A model generated the notes under the pieces. The model had not been told where the DNA came from. It ran no database searches and saw only the letters and a program-made list of their open reading frames with translations. From Bacillus sp. (in: firmicutes) (GTDB taxonomy: Bacteria > Bacillota > Bacilli > Bacillales > Cytobacillaceae), in NCBI GenBank assembly GCA_003457145.1, contig DMSR01000006.1, forward strand, positions 547 to 5,611: a DNA stretch of 5,065 nucleotides, written 5' to 3'. Shown one piece after another: positions 1 through 5,062 of this stretch (position 1 is the first letter of the stretch; every line of letters starts with the position of its first letter). A program made the translations under genes and the position numbers.

Positions 1-1
1 A

Positions 2-310
2 AATGACTACAGACTGGATTTAATGCCCGAGGGTGTTTCGAAGCTGAATGGACTCCTCCATCTCGGCGACCAACTTGGCATACCACTAAAGGAAATGGTC
101 GTAATAGGCGATGGTGAGGATGATATAGAAATGATCGAAGCATGCGGGCTTGGCGTTGCAATGGGCAACGCATCTGCTGAGGTGAAAAAGGCAGCAGACT
201 GGGTAACCCGTTCCAACAACCAGCATGGTGTCAGCTATATGGTAAAGGAACATTTCCGGAAACAGCAGCCAATTGAATTCCTGCGGAAAATGAACATTAT
301 CAAAATGTAA
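2..310 (+). CDS. yhaX: Cof-type HAD-superfamily phosphatase, C-terminal part (5' end outside window)
   Basis: This is the last 102 residues of a haloacid dehalogenase-fold hydrolase of the Cof (IIB cap) subfamily, enzymes that remove phosphate from small phosphorylated metabolites in the cytoplasm. The frame is open to the left edge, so the ATG at 23 is internal. The fragment holds the conserved lysine of motif III in GVSKLNGL (fragment residue 14) and the magnesium-binding motif IV in GDGEDDIEM (acidic residues 37, 40, 41). The GLGVAMGNA stretch and the ending AADWVTRSNNQHGV are typical of Cof proteins. Motif IV has DD where many relatives have ND. The nucleophile motif DxD and the cap domain lie outside the window; family members are usually near 260-290 residues, so about two thirds is missing. 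The name yhaX rests on position just upstream of hemZ and is less certain than the family. The substrate cannot be told. Confidence 0.85.
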   Translation, partial: NDYRLDLMPEGVSKLNGLLHLGDQLGIPLKEMVVIGDGEDDIEMIEACGLGVAMGNASAEVKKAADWVTRSNNQHGVSYMVKEHFRKQQPIEFLRKMNIIKM

Positions 311-317
311 TCAAATT

Positions 318-356
318 GCAAGTCCGTTACGTCAATGGGCTTGCTTTTTGTATTTT
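318..356 (+). terminator. Rho-independent terminator after the HAD gene
   Basis: The arm GCAAGTCC (318-325) pairs with GGGCTTGC (337-344), eight base pairs with one G-U wobble, around an 11-nt loop. A T-rich tail follows (TTTTTGTATTTT, 345-356). It starts 8 nt after the stop codon of the HAD gene, so that gene is probably not co-transcribed with hemZ. Confidence 0.8.
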
Positions 357-400
357 AGAATATACACTGCATTACGACCCGTACCTGAATTTAAAACAAA

Positions 401-643
401 GGCTCTGTTAAAGGCCCCTGCTGATTTTTGAAATCTGTTGAATGTAGTAGAAGGTGCGTAAACTCTTGCGGGGTCAGCTCGACAGATGAGACCTAAGTTG
501 AAATGATTCACTTGAAGGATCAATTAACCCCGCAAGAGTGAAACGAGGTGGAGGCTGTAACCCAGCCCCGAAGAATTTGCATAATTTTTCAGCGGAAAGC
601 GAAGCGCCTGGAATGAAAATCAACAGCCAAGTTTACCAGAGCG
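401..643. repeat. Structured MITE-like intergenic repeat element
   Basis: This fills most of the gene-free stretch 311-770. The left end 402-428 and right end 616-642 are imperfect inverted repeats, identical at 20 of 27 positions when one is reverse-complemented. The outer GCTCTG/CAGAGC and the inner TGATTTT/AAAATCA blocks are perfect. Inside lies a perfect 13-bp inverted repeat. The 8-mer AAAACAAA sits directly on both sides (393-400 and 644-651), as a target-site duplication would, though the flank is A-rich and this could be chance. Blocks such as AGCGGAAAGCGAAGCGCCTGG and ATCAACAGCC resemble an intergenic repeat I remember as recurring in many Bacillaceae genomes; that is memory, not a search. 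No open frame here has a ribosome site or recognisable product. It could be a non-autonomous mobile element, a structured RNA, or both. Confidence 0.6.
462..539. repeat. Perfect 13-bp inverted repeat within the intergenic element
   Basis: ACTCTTGCGGGGT at 462-474 is exactly reverse-complementary to ACCCCGCAAGAGT at 527-539, with 52 nt between. If transcribed it would form a stable long-loop hairpin. The loop contains a smaller imperfect hairpin at 495-513 (AAGT-GAA pairing with TTC-ACTT, one bulged T, loop ATGA). No T-run follows the right arm, so it does not look like a simple terminator. Confidence 0.8.
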
Positions 644-690
644 AAAACAAAAATAAAAACTGATTTTACCAGTGAATAATATAAAAATGG

Positions 691-733
691 AAGCTTTTGC
701 ACTGCCTTGACCTTATAATCATAATTCTATTAA
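691..733 (+). promoter_or_regulatory. Candidate hemZ promoter(s)
   Basis: Two overlapping sigma-A-type candidates can be read. A perfect TATAAT lies at 714-719 but has only a poor -35 near 691-696. TTGACC at 707-712 is a good -35, with TATTAA at 728-733 after a rather short 15-bp spacer. Either would place transcription start within the 50 nt before the hemZ start codon, outside the repeat element. I saw no clear Fnr-type TGTGA-N6-TCACA site, although hemZ of B. subtilis is known as an anaerobically induced gene. Confidence 0.4.
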
Positions 734-755
734 ACTAAATGAAGCAACTTTAGTT
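733..755 (+). promoter_or_regulatory. 7-bp inverted repeat just upstream of the hemZ ribosome site
   Basis: AACTAAA (733-739) and TTTAGTT (749-755) are perfect reverse complements around a 9-nt centre, ending 1 nt before the hemZ Shine-Dalgarno region. The overlapping CAACT-TT-AGTTG (745-756) is a second possible pairing. It could be an operator half-site pair or a weak leader hairpin. It is AT-rich and short, so chance is quite possible. Confidence 0.3.
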
Positions 756-756
756 G

Positions 757-766
757 AAAAGGTGAT
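757..766 (+). promoter_or_regulatory. hemZ ribosome binding site
   Basis: AAAAGGTGAT matches the anti-Shine-Dalgarno end of 16S rRNA and ends 4 nt before the ATG at 771. The GTG at 762 lies inside this site and therefore cannot be the start, which decides the start in favour of 771. Confidence 0.75.
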
Positions 767-770
767 TTTA

Positions 771-2276
771 ATGTTAATTAATATAAAAGGAATTGAGGAT
801 GACAGGTTTCTTCGACCTCTGTCATTGATTGCAAATCTATTTTTTGAAGAAGCTGATGTCATTCTTGGTGTAACAGATGAAGCAGCAGATGCCATTATTG
901 AGTTGACGATCAAAGATAGTGAAGGATTCTCTGTTAAAGCTTCTTTGACATCTCAAGAAGGAACAGTCCTTGAAGCGGAGGCTGAAAAAAATGTCCCTGA
1001 GGGTTTAAGTGAAAAGGAGGCATTCAAGCTGTTGAAGAACGTTATCTCAAGGGCATATTTGACCGTTCTTCAAGATTGGACTGGTATGGTGCAGAAGTGG
1101 GGGATCCTCACAGGGGTCCGGCCAACAAAGCTTCTGCATAAGATGCTTCGTGAAGGGATGGAACAAGAAGCTGCCCATAAGGAGCTTACTCAGCAATATC
1201 TACTATCTGATGAAAAAATAACCCTTATGCAAGAGATTGTTAACCGTCAGCTAGCTGTATTGCCGGATCTTTACGAGTTAGAGAAAGAGGTCAGCATTTA
1301 TATTGGCATCCCATTCTGCCCGACTAAATGTGCTTACTGCACGTTTCCAGCATATGCCATCAATGGCAGACAAGGATCCGTGGATTCTTTTCTTGGAGGG
1401 CTTCATTATGAAATCAGGCAAATCGGTGATTGGCTGAAGAAGAACGGAATAAAAATCACGACTGTTTATTATGGAGGCGGAACCCCGACCTCGATTACCG
1501 CTGAAGAAATGGATATGCTGTATGAGGAGGTTCAGTCTTCATTCCCCGATCTCCTGCAAATCAGGGAGATAACAGTTGAGGCTGGAAGACCGGATACGAT
1601 TACTCCTGAAAAATTGGCAGTCCTGAAAAAATGGAATATAGACCGGATCAGCATCAATCCGCAATCTTACATTCAGGAAACACTGAAAGCAATTGGCCGC
1701 CACCATACCGTTGAGGAAACAATAGAAAAGTTTCACCTTGCACGGGAAATGGGCATGAATAATATCAATATGGACTTGATTATCGGGCTGCCGGGGGAAG
1801 GGACCAAGGAGTTTGCCCATACCCTTGCTGAGACTGAAAAATTAATGCCCGAATCATTGACTGTCCACACCCTTAGCTTTAAAAGAGCATCGGAAATGAC
1901 AAAGAATAAAGATAAATATAAAGTCGCAGACCGTGGAGAAATTGAAGACATGATGGAAATGGCTGAAGTTTGGACAAAGCAGCATAACTATGCGCCATAC
2001 TATCTGTACAGACAGAAGAACATCCTTGGAAACCTGGAAAATGTTGGTTACGCGTTGCCAGATCAGGAGAGCCTGTACAACATTATTATCATGGAAGAGC
2101 AGCAGACAATTATCGGTCTCGGCTGTGGAGCATCCAGTAAGTTCATCGATCCGGATACAGGTGTCATTACGCAATTCTCAAATCCAAAGGACCCGAAGTC
2201 ATATAATGACAGCTTTGCAGAATACGCATCCAAAAAGTTAGAAATTCTTGAATCACTGTTCAATAAGTCTCTTTAA
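771..2276 (+). CDS. hemZ: Radical SAM coproporphyrinogen III dehydrogenase-like protein HemZ
   Basis: This 501-residue cytoplasmic protein belongs to the radical SAM superfamily, HemN/HemW/HemZ branch. In B. subtilis HemZ has been linked to oxygen-independent coproporphyrinogen III oxidation in anaerobic haem synthesis. The 4Fe-4S/SAM-binding CxxxCxxC is at Cys183, Cys187 and Cys190 (IPFCPTKCAYCTF). The SAM-binding GGGTP is at 235-239, VEAGRPD contains Glu270, and GLPGEG is at 339-344. The first ~170 residues precede the barrel and include the conserved-looking WGILTGVRPTKLLHK. The sequence and length match B. subtilis HemZ as I remember it. Unlike true HemN, which carries CxxxCxxCxC, the residue two after the third cysteine is Phe, as in HemW. 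The exact reaction is thus less sure than the family: many Firmicutes make haem through coproporphyrin and do not need this step. It forms a single transcription unit with its own promoter candidates and terminator. Confidence 0.95.
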   Translation: MLINIKGIEDDRFLRPLSLIANLFFEEADVILGVTDEAADAIIELTIKDSEGFSVKASLTSQEGTVLEAEAEKNVPEGLSEKEAFKLLKNVISRAYLTVLQDWTGMVQKWGILTGVRPTKLLHKMLREGMEQEAAHKELTQQYLLSDEKITLMQEIVNRQLAVLPDLYELEKEVSIYIGIPFCPTKCAYCTFPAYAINGRQGSVDSFLGGLHYEIRQIGDWLKKNGIKITTVYYGGGTPTSITAEEMDMLYEEVQSSFPDLLQIREITVEAGRPDTITPEKLAVLKKWNIDRISINPQSYIQETLKAIGRHHTVEETIEKFHLAREMGMNNINMDLIIGLPGEGTKEFAHTLAETEKLMPESLTVHTLSFKRASEMTKNKDKYKVADRGEIEDMMEMAEVWTKQHNYAPYYLYRQKNILGNLENVGYALPDQESLYNIIIMEEQQTIIGLGCGASSKFIDPDTGVITQFSNPKDPKSYNDSFAEYASKKLEILESLFNKSL

Positions 2277-2377
2277 AATGGATTGCTGGTATTCGAATGG
2301 CTATTGAACAAGAAATAATTACAATATAAAGATCTTAAATAAGGTGACATTTTGATTAATAGAGCCTAAAATAAAAC

Positions 2378-2404
2378 GCTTCCGACAAAAACGGAAGCTT
2401 TTTT
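2378..2404 (+). terminator. Rho-independent terminator of hemZ
   Basis: GCTTCCG (2378-2384) pairs perfectly with CGGAAGC (2392-2398) around the loop ACAAAAA, followed by six T residues. It lies about 100 nt after the hemZ stop. The stretch between (2277-2377) is AT-rich and shows no gene or clear structure. Confidence 0.9.
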
Positions 2405-2470
2405 GTAGTAAGAACGGGCATCTCTCACATGGAGAATCCGGAAAAATTACATTGTTTAAAAAATCATAAT

Positions 2471-2513
2471 AATGAGAAAAAGGTTTTTAAATATATCTTT
2501 ACTCATTTATAAT
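2471..2513 (+). promoter_or_regulatory. Candidate yhaR promoter with an overlapping inverted repeat
   Basis: A perfect -10 box TATAAT lies at 2508-2513, about 30 nt before the yhaR start codon. The -35 region (about 2485-2490, TTTTAA) is poor, which suggests a weak or activator-dependent promoter. Just upstream of and touching the -10, AATGAGAAAA (2471-2480) and TTTACTCATT (2498-2507) form an inverted repeat matching at 9 of 10 positions with a 17-nt centre. This could be an operator for a dimeric repressor or a chance feature of AT-rich DNA. It does not have the compact form I would expect of a FadR or CcpA site. Confidence 0.4.
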
Positions 2514-2529
2514 GTAAGAAGAGGACTTG

Positions 2530-2537
2530 AGGAGGGG
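2530..2537 (+). promoter_or_regulatory. yhaR ribosome binding site
   Basis: AGGAGGGG is a strong Shine-Dalgarno site 7 nt before the ATG at 2545. An in-frame TTG at 2527 overlaps the site and is too close upstream to use it, so the ATG is the start. Confidence 0.8.
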
Positions 2538-2544
2538 AAGCGAG

Positions 2545-3336
2545 ATGACAATAGAGTCTGCTGCAGAAACGGTAAAGGTAACTGTGGATGGCCGGGTTGC
2601 AATGTTGGAATTGAATAGGCCGGAAGCAATGAACGCGCTGGATCAGGAAATGATCAAGGGAATTACCTGGAATTTAAAAGAGATTTGCAAATCAGATGAA
2701 ATCGATATTGTTGTATTCAAGGGAGCTGGACGTGCTTTTTCAGCAGGTGGAGATATTAAGACAATGCTTTCCAACACAAATGAAAACGATTTCTATCAAG
2801 TGATGGACTGCATTCATGACATGATTATAACTATATATAGTATGCCAAAAGTTACAATCAGCGCAATCACGGGGGCGGCAGCCGGGCTCGGATTTAGCCT
2901 GGCATTGGCAACAGATTACATAATGGCAGAGCCATCTAGTAAAATAGCAATGAACTTCATTGGAATCGGGTTGATTCCTGATGGCGGCGGACACTTTTTC
3001 ATGGAGGAACGCTTAGGTGAAACACGGGCTAAGCAGCTGATTTGGGAAGGAAAGACTTTGTCAGCAAGCGAGGCACTGAGTATGGGACTCGTTGATCATA
3101 TCCCAGAAGAGGATTTTACCGGTGCCGTAGAGAGTAAGGTTCAGGAATGGCTTGGGAAACCAATTCAGGCAATGATTAAAACGAAAAAAATCCTAGCCGA
3201 GAAGAACAGGCCTTTTTTATTAAAGATTCTTGAACTAGAAAAGTATGGACAATTTAAAATGCGCCAAACCGAGGACCATCAGGAAGGAATTCAGGCATTT
3301 TTGGAGAAAAGAAAACCGGAATTCAAGGGAAGATAG
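2545..3336 (+). CDS. yhaR: Enoyl-CoA hydratase/isomerase (crotonase) family protein, PaaG-like active site
   Basis: This 263-residue protein has the crotonase fold, whose cytoplasmic members hydrate, isomerise or otherwise transform acyl-CoA thioesters. Visible landmarks are the N-terminal LELNRPEAMNALD, the first oxyanion-hole loop GRAFSAGGDIK (residues 62-72), the second oxyanion segment GAAAGLGFSLALATDY (from 110) and GLIPDGGG (142-149). Against rat mitochondrial hydratase by eye, the two catalytic glutamates are replaced by Ser118 and Phe138. Asp146 in LIPDGG instead matches the aspartate used by PaaG-type isomerases (MAFSKLGLIPD in E. coli PaaG, from memory). It is therefore more likely an enoyl-CoA or epoxy/oxepin-CoA isomerase than a hydratase; this is inference. 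No other aromatic-degradation or beta-oxidation genes are nearby. The position after hemZ suggests YhaR of B. subtilis. A terminator before it and one after it suggest a single-gene unit. Confidence 0.9.
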   Translation: MTIESAAETVKVTVDGRVAMLELNRPEAMNALDQEMIKGITWNLKEICKSDEIDIVVFKGAGRAFSAGGDIKTMLSNTNENDFYQVMDCIHDMIITIYSMPKVTISAITGAAAGLGFSLALATDYIMAEPSSKIAMNFIGIGLIPDGGGHFFMEERLGETRAKQLIWEGKTLSASEALSMGLVDHIPEEDFTGAVESKVQEWLGKPIQAMIKTKKILAEKNRPFLLKILELEKYGQFKMRQTEDHQEGIQAFLEKRKPEFKGR

Positions 3337-3337
3337 C

Positions 3338-3383
3338 ACAAAAAAGCAAAGAGGCATTTTACATTGCCTATTTGCTTTTTTTT
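3338..3383. terminator. Bidirectional terminator between convergent yhaR and yhzD
   Basis: GCAAAGAGGCA (3346-3356) pairs with TGCCTATTTGC (3365-3375) with one mismatch around an 8-nt loop. On the plus strand eight T residues follow (3376-3383). On the minus strand the A-run 3340-3345 gives a six-T tail. It starts 1 nt after the yhaR stop and lies about 60 nt beyond the yhzD stop, so one stem could end both transcripts. Confidence 0.85.
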
Positions 3384-3436
3384 ATGAAGCAGGAAATTTC
3401 AGTCTTTATAAGGAAATTACGCTTTTTGTCCCGCAC

Positions 3437-3622
3437 TTATGGATGGAATAAAATCAGTTTGCCTTTTGGTGACGTACAGCGATGTGTCTTATCGATCAGA
3501 CTCATTTCTTCAAGCATTCTTGAGCCAATTTCTTTTGCCTCTTCATCGTTTCCTGCCTGGAAGGATTCATCAATCAGTTTTTCTCCATTTGGTTCAAAGG
3601 CTGTCAGCTTGTAAGTGTCCAT
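3437..3622 (-). CDS. yhzD: YhzD-like small protein of unknown function
   Basis: This is a complete 61-residue protein on the minus strand. It begins MDTYKLTAFEPNGEKL and ends KGKLILFHP. I recognise it as resembling the small YhzD protein of Bacillus species, a family without known function. The sequence is soluble, rich in Glu and Lys, with no signal peptide or membrane segment. It reads as strand-strand, then an acidic helix (about residues 25-40, NDEEAKEIGSRMLEEM), then a C-terminal strand. One cysteine (Cys49) is present, too few for a metal site. The start at 3622 is preceded by the Shine-Dalgarno sequence AAAGGGG; the longer in-frame reading toward 3907 has low-complexity Phe-rich residues, overlaps yhaO and has no such site. 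The gene converges on yhaR and diverges from yhaO. No function is proposed. Confidence 0.8.
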   Translation of the reverse strand: MDTYKLTAFEPNGEKLIDESFQAGNDEEAKEIGSRMLEEMSLIDKTHRCTSPKGKLILFHP

Positions 3623-3630
3623 AACAAAAA

Positions 3631-3637
3631 CCCCTTT
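3631..3637 (-). promoter_or_regulatory. yhzD ribosome binding site
   Basis: Read on the minus strand this is AAAGGGG, 8 nt before the ATG at 3622. It fixes the start of this small gene and argues that it is translated. Confidence 0.7.
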
Positions 3638-3756
3638 GTTATAAAATTCAGATATTACTATTATTTTTGCATAATTTTTTTTAATAAGCAAAACAAAAAA
3701 AAAAAAGTGAAAATACCTCCAACCACCATCGCCAGAATGAAGGAAGAGAGCTTTTT

Positions 3757-3777
3757 TTCTTATCCAGAAGATAAGAA
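3757..3777. promoter_or_regulatory. 8-bp inverted repeat in the yhzD-yhaO divergent intergenic region
   Basis: TTCTTATC (3757-3764) and GATAAGAA (3770-3777) are perfect reverse complements around CAGAA. The site lies about 20 nt upstream of the candidate yhaO -10 box, where an operator or a small hairpin would sit. It is not followed by a T-run on the plus strand. On the minus strand it is followed, after TTC..., by an A-rich stretch, so it is not a terminator there either. The role is unknown. Confidence 0.4.
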
Positions 3778-3798
3778 CGTGCATTCGTATTTTGCGAG

Positions 3799-3807
3799 TG
3801 GTATTAT
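3799..3807 (+). promoter_or_regulatory. Candidate yhaO promoter, extended -10
   Basis: TGGTATTAT has the TG-n extension and five of six matches to TATAAT, which can make up for the weak -35 (GTGCAT, 3779-3784, 17-bp spacer). A start near 3814 would give a short leader before the ATG at 3839. No other -10 of this quality is seen in the divergent region. Confidence 0.4.
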
Positions 3808-3822
3808 AAAAGAAAACGGAGC

Positions 3823-3838
3823 GGAAAGGAAATTTCCT
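3823..3838 (+). promoter_or_regulatory. yhaO ribosome binding site within a 12-bp perfect palindrome
   Basis: GGAAAGGA (3823-3830) is a good Shine-Dalgarno site 8 nt before the ATG at 3839. It overlaps AGGAAATTTCCT (3827-3838), a perfect 12-bp palindrome that abuts the start codon. The site decides the start: the in-frame GTG at 3707 and ATG at 3737 have no such site and would add a low-quality N-terminal tail. Confidence 0.7.
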
Positions 3839-5062
3839 ATGAAACAGGTGAAGTTTATACATACCGCTGACCTGCATCTTGATAGTCCGATGGTAGGGCT
3901 GAGGCATCTGCCTAAAATTATTTTTGACCGGCTGCAGGAAAGCACATTTATCGCTTTAAGAAATATTACAGATGCCGCAATTCAACATGAAGTAGATTTT
4001 ATTGTGATCGCTGGTGACATATATGACGAAGAAGACAGGAGTATCCGTGCTCAGGCAGTATTCCGAAATGAAATGAACAGGCTGGCGGATAAAGGAATAA
4101 AGGCTTTTGTTATCCACGGGAACCATGATTATCTTGGCGGCAATCGTATCCAGATTGATTTCCCGGAAAATGTGTTCTTCTTTAAAGAACAGCTTGAAAC
4201 AGCTGCCTTCATTAAAAGTGAGGGTACGGTTGTCCATCTATATGGCTTCAGTTATCCAGAACGCCATGTAACAGAAAGATGGATTGAGCAGTATGGGATA
4301 ACCCCTGGTGCAGATTTCCATATCGGACTGCTTCATGGACATTTTGAAGGAGCTAGTGACCATGGAAAATATGCTCCATTCCGTTTGTCTGAACTATTGG
4401 ATAAGGGCTATGACTACTGGGCTCTCGGCCATATCCATAAAAGAGCCCTGTTATGCGAACAGCCGCCTGTTGTTTATCCCGGGAATCCACAGGGCCGCAA
4501 CAGGAAGGAACAAGGAGATAAGGGAGCATATATAGTAAGCCTTAGCGAAAGTGGCTCAGAGATCACCTTCTTTGAAACAGCAGACATAATCTGGGAAGAA
4601 ATTGTCATCGATGGCAAGGATGCTGCACGCTTTAATGATGTTTACCAGCTCTGCCTTCGTACATTGGAGGAAAATAGAAGGGGAGGTAAAGGCGTAATTT
4701 TATCTGTTCACATTGCCAGCCTTGATTCCAGCTTAAATGAAGTGAAAGAAAAAATTGATTGTGGTGAGCTGCTTGAGCTCCTTCAAGAAGAAGAAAAAAA
4801 TGAAAGCTCATTTGTTTGGGTCCACAGGCTTACCTATGAGGAAAATTCGGTTATCAATCGTGGGGAACTCATTAAGCAAAGTGATTTTTATCAGGAGCTA
4901 TTCAACTCGATTGAACATTACGATGACATAACGACCGCTCTTACTCCGTTATTCCAGCATAGCCAGGCTAGGAGATATCTATCGGGGATGTCGGAATATG
5001 AGAAGGAAAAGCTTGTTCAGGGGGCAGAAAAGATGCTGCTTGAATTGTTGCATAAAAATTAG
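3839..5062 (+). CDS. yhaO: Mre11/SbcD-family DNA exonuclease subunit YhaO
   Basis: This complete 407-residue protein is a calcineurin-like metallophosphoesterase of the Mre11/SbcD type, which cuts DNA ends and hairpins together with a Rad50/SbcC-like ATPase. The metal-binding phosphoesterase motifs are all present and in order: DLH (Asp11, His13), GDIYD (Asp60), GNHD (Asn95, His96, Asp97), LLHGH (His166, His168) and GHIHK (His198, His200). YPGNPQGRN follows, in the place of the SbcD/Mre11 YPGS-Q-R segment. The remaining ~190 residues form the capping and partner-binding part, rich in Glu and Lys. Length agrees with B. subtilis YhaO (about 408). In Bacillus the gene is followed by yhaN, a large Rad50-like ATPase, then yhaM, an exoribonuclease; yhaN would start just beyond the right edge. 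Bacillus also carries a separate SbcCD pair, so this is probably a second, paralogous end-processing complex. Transcription likely starts in the gap divergent from yhzD. Confidence 0.93.
   Translation: MKQVKFIHTADLHLDSPMVGLRHLPKIIFDRLQESTFIALRNITDAAIQHEVDFIVIAGDIYDEEDRSIRAQAVFRNEMNRLADKGIKAFVIHGNHDYLGGNRIQIDFPENVFFFKEQLETAAFIKSEGTVVHLYGFSYPERHVTERWIEQYGITPGADFHIGLLHGHFEGASDHGKYAPFRLSELLDKGYDYWALGHIHKRALLCEQPPVVYPGNPQGRNRKEQGDKGAYIVSLSESGSEITFFETADIIWEEIVIDGKDAARFNDVYQLCLRTLEENRRGGKGVILSVHIASLDSSLNEVKEKIDCGELLELLQEEEKNESSFVWVHRLTYEENSVINRGELIKQSDFYQELFNSIEHYDDITTALTPLFQHSQARRYLSGMSEYEKEKLVQGAEKMLLELLHKN

Noticed and set aside
332..523. 63-residue minus-strand open frame over the terminator and repeat element
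   Set aside because: It has no clear ribosome site or recognisable family, and overlaps the inverted repeats, whose structure explains the sequence better.
576..589. 14-nt direct repeat TTTGCATAATTTTT, also at 3666-3679
   Set aside because: It is AT-rich low-complexity sequence; a match of this length within 5 kb is not strong evidence of a relation.
643..770. Fnr or ResD-type control site before hemZ
   Set aside because: It was expected from B. subtilis biology, but no TGTGA-N6-TCACA palindrome could be seen, so none is annotated.
3372..3614. Plus-strand open frames antisense to yhzD
   Set aside because: They have no family resemblance and begin in the terminator T-run; yhzD on the other strand is the recognisable protein.
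3707..3838. N-terminal extension of yhaO from GTG 3707 or ATG 3737
   Set aside because: There is no Shine-Dalgarno before either codon and the extra residues look random. The ATG at 3839 has a good site and gives the family's usual N-terminus just before the DLH motif.
3623..3907. Longer version of the yhzD frame on the minus strand
   Set aside because: The added 95 residues are Phe- and Lys-rich translation of an AT-rich gap and overlap the 5' end of yhaO; the ribosome site belongs to the ATG at 3622.
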